From Chloroflexi bacterium UBA6265 (GTDB lineage: Bacteria; Chloroflexota; Chloroflexia; Thermomicrobiales; UBA6265), in NCBI GenBank assembly GCA_002440805.1, contig DJVD01000114.1, forward strand, positions 1 through 8,109: a stretch of 8,109 nt of DNA, read 5' to 3'. Shown one piece after another: positions 1-6,195 of this stretch. The notes beneath the pieces are model-generated. The model saw only the letters and a list, made by a program, of their open reading frames with translations, was not told where the DNA came from and ran no database searches. A program made the translations under genes and the position numbers. The stretch's first letter is position 1. Each line of letters starts with the position of its first letter.

Positions 1-163
1 CTCACCATCCGGCATCGATGTTCGCTGGCCCGCCATGGCCTTTTGTACTGACAACGCGGCCATGATCGCCGGTCGCGCCTGGCATCTCGCCGAGCGCGAT
101 ATGTGGGCCGACCTGGCCACTGATGCCCAACCCAAAGGAGCAATTCCCCATGCACGTGGTTAG
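1..163 (+). CDS. tsaD: TsaD, tRNA N6-threonylcarbamoyltransferase subunit (3' end only)
   Basis: This is the C-terminal 53 codons of a gene that begins before the window; the frame starts at base 2 and ends with TAG at 161-163. The peptide contains FCTDNAAMIAGRAW, the conserved C-terminal signature of the Kae1/TsaD/Qri7 family (typically CTDNAAMIA preceded by a P-rich turn; here RWPAMAFCTDN). TsaD is the catalytic ASKHA-fold, metal-binding subunit that, with TsaB and TsaE, moves the threonylcarbamoyl group from TC-AMP onto A37 of ANN-decoding tRNAs to form t6A in the cytoplasm. The tail after the signature is about 30 residues. The last 14 nt overlap the next gene, whose ribosome binding site lies inside this coding sequence, so the two are probably co-transcribed and translationally coupled. 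The catalytic part is outside the window and cannot be judged. Confidence 0.9.
   Translation, partial: SPSGIDVRWPAMAFCTDNAAMIAGRAWHLAERDMWADLATDAQPKGAIPHARG
134..140 (+). promoter_or_regulatory. Shine-Dalgarno deciding the start of the IMPase gene
   Basis: AAAGGAG lies 9 nt before the ATG at 150. The alternative in-frame ATG at 123 has no comparable site and would lengthen the overlap with tsaD to 41 nt, so 150 is preferred. Confidence 0.75.
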
Positions 164-968
164 GACACTCGATTCGAAACTGCTGCGTGAGGCGCAAACC
201 CTCGCCGTGTCCCTGGCCGAGCAGGCCGGCGACATTCAATTGGCGGCGCTGCGCGATGGCAACACCATTCGCTACAAGGGAACGGTCGATCTCGTGACCG
301 ACGCCGACATTGCCTCCGAACACCTGATTTCCACCGGAATTCTTGCCGCCTATACCGATCACCGCCTGACTGGCGAGGAGGGCGCGATTGGCAACCTCGA
401 AAGTGACTACCGCTGGCTGATCGATCCCATCGATGGCACCACGAACTTCGCCCACGGTATGCCGCACTGGGCGGTGAGTATCTGCCTTGTGCATCACGAT
501 TCACCGGTCATGGGCGTGGTGTTCGATGTCGCCAGGAACGAAATGTTCACGGCCATCGCTGGCGAGGGAGCCTTCCTGAATGGGGAGCCAATCGGGGTAT
601 CTGCGGTCGACCAAATGATGCAAGCCCTGGGTGCTACGGGCGTTTCATACGACATCTCCGAACGTGGATCGGGCTTCCGGCTGTGGGAGTATTTCAATGA
701 CAATGCCCAGGCCATGCGCCGTGCCGGGGCAGCCGCCCTCGATATGGTGTGGGTGGCCTGCGGTCGACTGGACTTTTACCTGGAGAAACCGATCAACAAC
801 TGGGATGTCGCTGCCGGGGCCATTATTTGTATTGAGGCAGGAGGAATCGTGAGCCGGTTCAATGGCGAGCCGTACCAGATCGACGATCGGGAGATCGCGG
901 CCAGCAACCGGAGGCTGCATAACCAAATCCTGCAACTTATACCTCAAACGACGGTGCCAAGGGGATAG
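150..968 (+). CDS. Inositol monophosphatase family protein (SuhB/IMPase-like)
   Basis: A 272-residue cytoplasmic Mg2+-dependent phosphatase of the inositol monophosphatase superfamily, of usual length for the family (about 260-275). All metal-site motifs are present: VTDAD around D51, the GEE motif (E76), DPIDGTTNF (D92, D95) and NNWDVAAG (D219). These correspond to human IMPase E70, D90, D93 and D220. The RRAGAAALDMVWVACGRLDFYLE segment (190-212) is the usual substrate-side region. Known members hydrolyse myo-inositol-1-phosphate, and relatives act on fructose-1,6-bisphosphate, histidinol phosphate or 3'-phosphoadenosine phosphates; the sequence alone does not settle the substrate, so no gene symbol is given. 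The start at 150 is chosen for its Shine-Dalgarno. The gene overlaps tsaD by 14 nt, which suggests one transcript; no clear terminator follows before the next gene. Confidence 0.9.
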   Translation: MHVVRTLDSKLLREAQTLAVSLAEQAGDIQLAALRDGNTIRYKGTVDLVTDADIASEHLISTGILAAYTDHRLTGEEGAIGNLESDYRWLIDPIDGTTNFAHGMPHWAVSICLVHHDSPVMGVVFDVARNEMFTAIAGEGAFLNGEPIGVSAVDQMMQALGATGVSYDISERGSGFRLWEYFNDNAQAMRRAGAAALDMVWVACGRLDFYLEKPINNWDVAAGAIICIEAGGIVSRFNGEPYQIDDREIAASNRRLHNQILQLIPQTTVPRG

Positions 969-1047
969 GATTCGCCGTAGATACGCCTGATATCGTGTAC
1001 TATGGCAGCGTAAGCGCACCATACGGAACCGCCAAGGAGAAGATGAC

Positions 1048-1377
1048 GTGAAACTGATCTTTGCAATTGTCCAGGATGAAGATACCGATGTGCTCACCGA
1101 GTCGTTGGTGTCTGCGGGCTTCCGTTTCACCAAGATCGCTACCACTGGATCGTTCCTGCGAACCGGCAATACCAGCCTGATGATCGGTGTGGAAGATGCC
1201 GGTGTACCTACCGTGATGAACATCCTGCAGCGATCGGCACGACGTCGCACCCAAATCGCGGTGCCGTATTCGCCAGCACTCGAGCCGGGCCTGCTCTACA
1301 TGCCCGAGAACTTCGAGGTGGAAGTTGGCGGGGCTATCGTCTTTGTTCTCAATGTCGAACGTTTCGAACGAATCTAG
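1048..1377 (+). CDS. darA: Cyclic-di-AMP receptor, DarA/PstA (PII-like) family
   Basis: A complete 109-residue protein, the usual length for the family (formerly DUF970/YaaQ). It opens MKLIFAIVQDEDTDVL and carries TKIATTGSFLRTGNTSLMIG followed by VED, both highly characteristic of PstA/DarA. Residues R26, T28, F36, N41 and G47 occupy positions that contact c-di-AMP in described Firmicutes structures, so nucleotide binding is probably retained. DarA proteins are trimeric PII-like cytoplasmic signal proteins; unlike classical PII they bind c-di-AMP, and their targets are poorly known. The start is GTG at 1048, with AAGGAG at 1034-1039 (8-nt spacing). A gap of 79 nt separates it from the IMPase gene; possible -10 elements (TGATATCGT at 988-996, TACTAT at 998-1003) are present but lack a convincing -35, so it may be read from upstream. 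A strong terminator follows 15 nt after the stop. Confidence 0.9.
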   Translation: MKLIFAIVQDEDTDVLTESLVSAGFRFTKIATTGSFLRTGNTSLMIGVEDAGVPTVMNILQRSARRRTQIAVPYSPALEPGLLYMPENFEVEVGGAIVFVLNVERFERI

Positions 1378-1392
1378 ATTACGCATCTTGTT

Positions 1393-1420
1393 ACCCGGCA
1401 CCACCTGGTGCCGGGTTTTG
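1393..1420 (+). terminator. Intrinsic terminator after darA
   Basis: CCCGGCACCA (1394-1403) is the exact reverse complement of TGGTGCCGGG (1406-1415), giving a 9-10 bp GC-rich stem with a very small loop. A further A-T pair (1393/1416) and a TTTTG tail follow. It closes the tsaD-IMPase-darA unit and separates it from the next gene. Confidence 0.85.
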
Positions 1421-1504
1421 TGTTAATGGCAAGTTCCGAGAATCGTTGCCTGAAGTCACCCGCTATGCTGTGGAAATGACTGTAGGAAACAAAGGAGCAA
1501 AGTG

Positions 1505-2143
1505 ATGTCTCGTGTTCGGGTTCACGGATTTTCCATTTCCCTCGATGGCTTTGGCACCGGTGAGCCGCAAACCCTTGAGTCCCCGTTTGGACACGCTGGC
1601 GAGCGACTGCATGAATGGATGCTTGGAACCGCCGCATGGCTGGGAGATTCAGGCAGTTATGGAATTGCCAACGACCTGGTCAAGCGCAGCAACCAGGGTG
1701 TTGGTGCCACTATCATGGGCCGCAATATGTTCAGTCCTACACGTGGTGCGTGGGAGGATGAATCCTGGCGGGGATGGTGGGGTGAGAACCCCCCGTATCA
1801 CAATCCCACCTTCGTGATGACACATCACTCTCGTCCCGATCTCGAGATGGAAGGTGGCACAACGTTTCGCTTTGTTGCTGGCTCTCCTGCCGAGGTGTTG
1901 GCAATGGCCCGGGAGGCCGCAGGTGAGCAGGATGTGCAGGTAGCTGGCGGCGTTTCGGTGTTGAGGACGTTCCTCAAGGAGGGCCTCATCGATGAAGCGC
2001 ACATTGTGATTACTCCCCTGGTGTTAGGGAGAGGCGAGCGGCTGTGGGACGGCCTGGAAAACCTGACCGATACCTATGCGGTGAGCGAAGCCGTCGGCAT
2101 CGGGAATGTGACACACTTGCGACTGGTCAAAAAATCGGTCTGA
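1505..2143 (+). CDS. Dihydrofolate reductase family / RibD C-terminal-domain reductase
   Basis: A 212-residue cytoplasmic protein of the RibD-C/DHFR-like fold (PF01872 type), probably an NAD(P)H-dependent reductase. Visible landmarks are SLDGF (12-16), MGRNMF (71-76, a nucleotide-binding MGRxT-like strand and turn), VAGGVSVLRTFLKEGLIDE (146-164) and PLVLGRGERLW (171-181), in the order expected for the YyaP/YwjB-like subgroup. These proteins resemble folate and riboflavin-pathway reductases, but most have no proven substrate, and the lack of a deaminase domain or riboflavin genes nearby argues against a true RibD. The ATG at 1505 is preferred over the adjacent GTG at 1502 because AAAGGAG (1491-1497) lies 7 nt upstream of it. 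The gene ends with tandem in-frame stops (TGA TGA, 2141-2146). It follows the darA terminator, so it should have its own promoter, but I find no convincing -35/-10 pair. Confidence 0.85.
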   Translation: MSRVRVHGFSISLDGFGTGEPQTLESPFGHAGERLHEWMLGTAAWLGDSGSYGIANDLVKRSNQGVGATIMGRNMFSPTRGAWEDESWRGWWGENPPYHNPTFVMTHHSRPDLEMEGGTTFRFVAGSPAEVLAMAREAAGEQDVQVAGGVSVLRTFLKEGLIDEAHIVITPLVLGRGERLWDGLENLTDTYAVSEAVGIGNVTHLRLVKKSV

Positions 2144-2159
2144 TGATCGTCCGGCGACG

Positions 2160-2188
2160 TTGGCTGTTGCCTGCTTCCGTGGTACAAG
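2160..2188 (+). promoter_or_regulatory. Putative sigma-70-type promoter of the first M20 gene
   Basis: TTGGCT (2160-2165, 4/6 to TTGACA) and TACAAG (2183-2188, 4/6 to TATAAT) are 17 nt apart, with an extended TG at 2180-2181. The same TGNTACAAG core recurs before the paralogous peptidase gene, which strengthens the call. The core ends 33 nt before the ATG. Confidence 0.45.
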
Positions 2189-2221
2189 TGCTCAGTAATA
2201 CGAGTCGTTCCAGGAGGCAAG

Positions 2222-3409
2222 ATGATAACCAGTACATGGGTAGAAAAAGTAAGCCGCGACGATATCGTGGACGTGGGCAAGCAGCTTGTTTCCATTCCCT
2301 CGGTCAGCGGTGATGAATTTGCCGTCATGCAGTTCGTGAAACAATGGCTGGACGATCGCGATATCAGTTACGTGGAAACCGCCAATGATCCCCAGCGGCC
2401 AAATATCATTGCCACGGTTGGCAACCCGTCCGAGGGTCCACTGGTGGTGATGAACGGCCACCTCGATGTGGTGCCCGTGAGTGACGCCAGCAGTTGGTTG
2501 ACAGATCCATTCGAGGGTGTAGTGAGCGACGACGGCGAAAAGCTGTATGGTCGCGGCGCCAGCGATATGAAAACCAGTGTCGGCGTGATGATGACCATGC
2601 TGGAGCTCTTCAAGGACGCGCCGCTGAAGGGTGCGCTGAGCGCCCATATTGTGAGCGACGAGGAAGTCGGCGCCGAGTTCGGCACCAGGCATGTACTTGC
2701 CGAAATCGAAGCTGGCAACCTGCCCCGCCCCGACTATGTGTTCATCGGTGAAGGCAGCGAGCACAAGGTGCGCAACGCTGAGCGCGGTGGCCTGGCCGTG
2801 AACGTGCATTTCAAGGGCCGTGCCAGCCACACCGCTGCAGCCCGAGTCACGGGCGTCAACGCCCTGCAGAAGGCCGCCAAGGGGATTTTGGCCCTTGAGC
2901 AGCACATCGATACGTTCCATCCGGCAGTTGGGTACCCGGTACTGAGTGTGAACATGATCGAAGCCGGCGTTGCCCACAACGTGGTTCCCGGCGAGGCAAT
3001 GGTCAGCATCGATCGCCGCCTGGTTCCCGGCGAGGATATGGATAGTGCTGTTGCCGATATCCGCGCCAAGCTGGATGCCGTGGCCGCCGAGGATCCGGAT
3101 TTCGTCTACGAGCTTGAAATTGATCCGGATGGATCCTACATCGCTCCCAATATCACTCCGGAGGATTCGCCACTGGTGCAAGCCTTCCAGAAGGCCGTGC
3201 GAGAACTTACCGGCCAGGAGCCTGAGTACTTCGTGCAGTGGGCCGGTATGACCGATGGCCGCTTCTATCGCCAACATGGCATGGATACCGTCGGCATGGG
3301 CCCGCGCGGCGAAGGTGCCCACGGAGCCAACGAGAGCATCAAAATCGACGACCTGGTGAAGCAGGCGCAGATTTACGCCCTCACGATCAGTGACCTGCTC
3401 AGCGTCTAG
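2222..3409 (+). CDS. M20 family metallopeptidase (ArgE/DapE/CPG2-like), copy 1
   Basis: A 395-residue cytoplasmic di-zinc hydrolase of the M20/ArgE-DapE-ACY1-CPG2 family, of full family length. The catalytic domain is complete: NGHLDVVP gives metal ligand H80 and D82, YGRGASDMK gives bridging D115, SDEEVG gives general base E147 and ligand E148, IGEGS gives E177, and GAHGANE gives C-terminal ligand H367. The inserted dimerisation domain spans about residues 188-300 and includes GRASHT with H203. No signal peptide is seen. Family members remove acyl groups from amino acids (acetylornithine, succinyl-diaminopimelate) or cleave dipeptides and peptide C-termini; no arg or lys genes are nearby, so a peptidase or aminoacylase of unknown substrate is the honest call. 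AGGAGG at 2212-2217 lies only 4 nt before the ATG, a tight spacing. A paralogue about 70% identical lies at 3986-5170. Confidence 0.9.
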   Translation: MITSTWVEKVSRDDIVDVGKQLVSIPSVSGDEFAVMQFVKQWLDDRDISYVETANDPQRPNIIATVGNPSEGPLVVMNGHLDVVPVSDASSWLTDPFEGVVSDDGEKLYGRGASDMKTSVGVMMTMLELFKDAPLKGALSAHIVSDEEVGAEFGTRHVLAEIEAGNLPRPDYVFIGEGSEHKVRNAERGGLAVNVHFKGRASHTAAARVTGVNALQKAAKGILALEQHIDTFHPAVGYPVLSVNMIEAGVAHNVVPGEAMVSIDRRLVPGEDMDSAVADIRAKLDAVAAEDPDFVYELEIDPDGSYIAPNITPEDSPLVQAFQKAVRELTGQEPEYFVQWAGMTDGRFYRQHGMDTVGMGPRGEGAHGANESIKIDDLVKQAQIYALTISDLLSV

Positions 3410-3433
3410 CTCAAAGCAAGCCGGAAATAGAGA

Positions 3434-3459
3434 GACCCGGGCATCCGCCCGGGTCCTTT
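3434..3459. terminator. Hairpin terminator between convergent genes
   Basis: GACCCGGGC (3434-3442) pairs perfectly with GCCCGGGTC (3447-3455) across an ATCC loop. On the plus strand CTTTG follows; on the minus strand TCTCTC follows. The U-tracts are weak, but its position between the ends of the first M20 gene (3409) and the zinc-ribbon gene (3464) fits a bidirectional terminator. Confidence 0.7.
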
Positions 3460-3463
3460 GCGT

Positions 3464-3826
3464 CTATCGGCCGTTGCGGGCGTTGAAGCAATCCTTGCAG
3501 TACACGGGGCGATCTCCACGCGGCACAAACGGGACTTTCGTGGCCGCGCCACACGCGGCGCACGTGGCATTGTGCATGGTACGGGCATCGCGCATTGCCC
3601 GATGGCCGCCGCCAACCTGGCTGTTCTCCCCCAGCAGGAACGGATCGAACGAATCGGTGCTCTTGTACAAGTTCACCAGGTCGCCATTGCGGCGATTCCG
3701 CTCGCGCTTGCGGCATTCTGGGCAGAGCAGTGGCCGCGCTAACCCGCGCAGCTGGCGAAAATCATGTTCGGCATCGGGATATGCAAAACTGGTGTCGCAT
3801 TGTTGGCAAATAATCTCGGTGGTCAT
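3464..3826 (-). CDS. Small zinc-ribbon protein with two Cys4 sites (C-x2-C-x17-C-x2-C type)
   Basis: A 120-residue, probably cytoplasmic, protein with eight cysteines in four CxxC pairs. An N-terminal ribbon has C7/C10 and C35/C38 (CQQC ... CPEC) and resembles the probable zinc-ribbon domain PF13451; a C-terminal ribbon has C89/C92 and C110/C113 in exact C-x2-C-x17-C-x2-C spacing, with VPFVPRGDRPVYCKDCF typical of that domain. The linker (about 39-88) is basic at first (RKRERNRRNG), then low in recognisable motifs. Two Cys4 zinc sites and basic residues would allow nucleic-acid or protein binding; no function is established. The start is taken as ATG at 3826; a TTG at 3862 would add 12 residues but would lie almost at the predicted transcription start. 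It sits, inverted, between two M20 paralogues: convergent with the first and divergent from the second. Confidence 0.8.
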   Translation of the reverse strand: MTTEIICQQCDTSFAYPDAEHDFRQLRGLARPLLCPECRKRERNRRNGDLVNLYKSTDSFDPFLLGENSQVGGGHRAMRDARTMHNATCAACGAATKVPFVPRGDRPVYCKDCFNARNGR

Positions 3827-3871
3827 GGTTCTTGGTTGCCTGTTCTGAATCGCTGCGATCAATGGTCCCTA

Positions 3872-3877
3872 ATTGTA
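3872..3877 (-). promoter_or_regulatory. Putative -10 box for the zinc-ribbon gene
   Basis: Read on the minus strand this is TACAAT (5/6 to TATAAT), 45 nt upstream of the ATG at 3826. No acceptable -35 is present at 15-19 nt spacing; a GC-rich dyad (3884-3897) lies there instead. Confidence 0.35.
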
Positions 3878-3883
3878 CGCCAC

Positions 3884-3914
3884 CGCCGATACCGGCGACG
3901 CCCCCTGTGCAGGG
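3884..3914. promoter_or_regulatory. Two short dyads between divergent promoters (possible operators)
   Basis: CGCCG-ATAC-CGGCG (3884-3897) sits just upstream of the minus-strand -10 box, and CCCTG-TG-CAGGG (3903-3914) abuts the presumed -35 of the second M20 gene. Both are perfect but only 5-bp half-sites, so chance is possible. Confidence 0.2.
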
Positions 3915-3943
3915 TTCTGCCAGCACCGAATGTGTGCTACAAG
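3915..3943 (+). promoter_or_regulatory. Putative promoter of the second M20 gene
   Basis: An extended -10, TG-c-TACAAG (3935-3943), has a weak -35 candidate TTCTGC (3915-3920) 17 nt upstream of TACAAG. The core matches that of the first M20 gene (TG-g-TACAAG at 2180-2188) and lies 42 nt before the ATG. Confidence 0.4.
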
Positions 3944-3985
3944 GGCAATAACCGGATGAGGGTGAGGTAGCAAGCAGGAGCCGAC

Positions 3986-5170
3986 ATGACAGCGAACGAG
4001 TGGGTGGAAAAAGTCGATCGGGACGTGATCGTGGAGATCGGCAAGCAACTGGTATCGATTCCATCGGTCAGTGGCGACGAGTTCGAGATCATGCAGTTCG
4101 TTAAACGCTGGCTAGAGGAGCGTGGCATCGGCTACATCGAGACCGCGCACGATCCGACGCGACCAAACATCGTTGCTACTATCGGCGATCCGCACTCCGG
4201 ACTGCACGTGGCGATGAATGGCCACCTCGATGTGGTGCCCGTGAGCGACGCCAGCAGCTGGGTGACGCCTCCATTCGAGGGCGTACTCAGTGAAGACGGC
4301 AGCACACTATACGGCCGTGGAGCGGCAGACATGAAAACCAGTGTTGGCGTGATGATGGCCATGCTGGAGATGTTCAGGGACGCCCCCCTGAAAGGCGCGC
4401 TGACGGCCCATATTGTCAGCGACGAGGAGGCCGGCGCAAGTGTGGGTACCAAACATGTGCTGGCCGAGATGGATGCGGGCAACCTGCCGCGTCCCGACCT
4501 GGTGATCGTGGGCGAGGGGAGTTACTTCCGGATCCGTATCGCTGAACGGGGCGGCCTCCCGGTGAAGGTTCGCCTCAGGGGCCGTGCCAGCCACACCGCC
4601 ATGGCGAGGGTAACGGGCATCAACGCCCTGCAAAAAGCCGCCAAGGCTGTGCTGGCGCTCGAACATCATATCGATACGTTCCATCCGGCCGTTGGCTACC
4701 CGGTGTTATGCGTTAATGGCATTCAGGGTGGCGTGGCGCACAACGTGGTTCCCGGCGAGGCGACGCTGGATATCGATCGCCGCACGGTTCCCGGTGAGAC
4801 CGTGGAAAGTGTGATCGCGGATATTCGCGCCAAACTGGATGCTGTCGCTGCCGAAGACCCTGATTTCATCTACGAACTCGAATATGATCCGACCCGCTAC
4901 ACCGAGGCCAATATGACCTCTCCCGATTCTCCGCTGGTGGCAGCGCTCCAGCGTGCGGTTGGTGCGGTGACTGCTGAGGAACCCGCGTTCTTTGTTGATT
5001 GGGCCGGGATCACCGATTCCCGCCTGTATCGCCAACGTGGCATTGATACCGTCATCATGGGACCGGCGGGAGAAAACGAACACGGTGCCAACGAGAGCAT
5101 TTTGGTAGACGATCTTGTAACGCAGGCGCGTATCTACGCCCACACCATTAGTGATTTATTGGGCGTCTAG
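3986..5170 (+). CDS. M20 family metallopeptidase (ArgE/DapE/CPG2-like), copy 2
   Basis: A 394-residue paralogue of the gene at 2222-3409; my residue-by-residue alignment gives about 285 identities over 395 positions, with a single one-residue gap near residue 304. All catalytic positions are kept: H80, D82, D115, E147, E148, E177 and H366, plus H203 in GRASHT of the dimerisation domain, so both copies should be active di-zinc enzymes. Differences cluster at residues 41-78, 179-198, 245-249 and 303-340, and include parts of the lid domain, which could alter specificity. AGGAG (3976-3980) lies 5 nt before the ATG. The gene is transcribed away from the zinc-ribbon gene and runs head-on into the ABC ATPase gene, leaving only 15 nt between stop codons. 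The substrate is unknown: a peptide, an N-acyl amino acid, or a diaminopimelate-type compound. Confidence 0.9.
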   Translation: MTANEWVEKVDRDVIVEIGKQLVSIPSVSGDEFEIMQFVKRWLEERGIGYIETAHDPTRPNIVATIGDPHSGLHVAMNGHLDVVPVSDASSWVTPPFEGVLSEDGSTLYGRGAADMKTSVGVMMAMLEMFRDAPLKGALTAHIVSDEEAGASVGTKHVLAEMDAGNLPRPDLVIVGEGSYFRIRIAERGGLPVKVRLRGRASHTAMARVTGINALQKAAKAVLALEHHIDTFHPAVGYPVLCVNGIQGGVAHNVVPGEATLDIDRRTVPGETVESVIADIRAKLDAVAAEDPDFIYELEYDPTRYTEANMTSPDSPLVAALQRAVGAVTAEEPAFFVDWAGITDSRLYRQRGIDTVIMGPAGENEHGANESILVDDLVTQARIYAHTISDLLGV

Positions 5171-5185
5171 CCACAACAACCGTCA

Positions 5186-6193
5186 CTACATACCGGCGGG
5201 AATGGATCCGTCATACATCCGCCGGATCACGTCCTCAATCTCCGGCTCCTGGATGCTCATATCGCGGATTTCGCCGAACGCGCTCGCACGCGTAAGCACA
5301 TCGGGAGCCGAGATTTCATCGCGATCGAAGGCAATCGTCACCCGGGGTCCGTCCACTTCCGTAACGGCCATGTCGCCGTTGCCCATCGAGGCAATGGCTG
5401 CGTCGGGATCACCGGCATAGTCGATGATGAGCTGCCGGCGTCCTCCCCAGCGCGATTTCAGGGAAGCAAGTTGGCCATCGTACATCACCTCACCGTGATC
5501 GATCACGATAATGCGCGGGCACAGGCGTTCAATGTCATCCAGGTCGTGCGTTGTCAGGAGCACGGTCGTCTGCCGATCACGGTTGAGGGTGATTAGAAAT
5601 TCCCGAATCGCTTCCTTGGCCACGATATCGAGCCCGATCGTCGGCTCATCGAGATACAGGATCTCCGGATCGTGGAGGAGGGCTGCGGCGAGGTCTCCGC
5701 GCATGCGTTGCCCAAGGCTGAGCTGGCGGACAGGTGTGTGCAGGAACTCGCCAAGCCCCAGCAGGTCAGTAGCAGTGGCCAGGTTTTCGCGAAATCGTTC
5801 CTCAGGTACCCGATACAGATGACGGAGAAGTTCCAGGCTTTCGATCAGGGCCAAATCCCACCACAGCTGCGTCCGCTGGCCAAACACCACGCCGATTTTC
5901 TGCGCCAACTGTTTCCGCTTTTCCCACGGCACCAGGCCAGCAATTGTTGCCTCGCCGCTGGTAGGCACGAGGATGCCGGTAAGCATCTTGATCGTGGTGC
6001 TCTTGCCGGCACCGTTGGGCCCGATATATCCCACCATTTCGCCGCGCTCTATTTTGAAACTTACATTGTTCACCGCAGTGAACTCGCCGCCATTGTCGCC
6101 GCGAATCAATGACGCAATCGAGCCCATCGCACCGGTGCGATGTTTCTTGATCGGGAACGTTTTTTCCAGTCTGTGGACATCGATAATCGGCAT
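5186..6193 (-). CDS. ABC transporter ATP-binding protein of an ABC-2/DUF990-type exporter
   Basis: A 335-residue cytoplasmic ATPase that powers the two permeases encoded just upstream. All nucleotide-binding motifs are present: Walker A GPNGAGKST (58-66), Q-loop FGQ with Q106 in FGQRTQLWWDL, signature LSLGQ (158-162), Walker B ILYLDEP (178-184, E183), D-loop IGLD (186-189) and H-loop H216 in TTHD. The LSLGQRMR signature and the early insertion before VNNVSF are usual for ATPases paired with DUF990-type permeases (NatA/CcmA-like). A C-terminal domain of about 90 residues follows the ATPase core. The ATG at 6193 is preferred to upstream in-frame starts because GGGGAG lies 6 nt before it and the permease gene stops 2 nt before it. 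Such systems export unidentified substrates, possibly drugs or lipids; nothing here identifies the cargo. Confidence 0.93.
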   Translation of the reverse strand: MPIIDVHRLEKTFPIKKHRTGAMGSIASLIRGDNGGEFTAVNNVSFKIERGEMVGYIGPNGAGKSTTIKMLTGILVPTSGEATIAGLVPWEKRKQLAQKIGVVFGQRTQLWWDLALIESLELLRHLYRVPEERFRENLATATDLLGLGEFLHTPVRQLSLGQRMRGDLAAALLHDPEILYLDEPTIGLDIVAKEAIREFLITLNRDRQTTVLLTTHDLDDIERLCPRIIVIDHGEVMYDGQLASLKSRWGGRRQLIIDYAGDPDAAIASMGNGDMAVTEVDGPRVTIAFDRDEISAPDVLTRASAFGEIRDMSIQEPEIEDVIRRMYDGSIPAGM

Positions 6194-6195
6194 GG

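Noticed and set aside
123..149. Upstream ATG for the IMPase gene (nine extra residues).
   Set aside because: No Shine-Dalgarno at a workable distance, whereas AAAGGAG at 134-140 serves the ATG at 150.
1446..1469. TTGCCT and TATGCT as a promoter for the DHFR-like gene.
   Set aside because: The spacer is only 12 nt, too short for a sigma-70-type promoter.
2192..3322. Long minus-strand open frame (376 codons) opposite the first M20 gene.
   Set aside because: Antisense shadow of a GC-rich gene; the M20 product has all its catalytic motifs and a ribosome binding site, while the shadow has low-complexity His-rich sequence with no recognisable domain.
3827..3862. TTG start for the zinc-ribbon gene.
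   Set aside because: It would lie about 3 nt after the expected transcription start from the TACAAT box, and family similarity begins only after the ATG at 3826; kept as a minor alternative.
5193..5225. Inverted repeat CCGGCGG/CCGCCGG as a terminator for the convergent genes.
   Set aside because: The 19-nt loop, lack of a T-tract and location inside the ATPase coding sequence make it unlikely to terminate.
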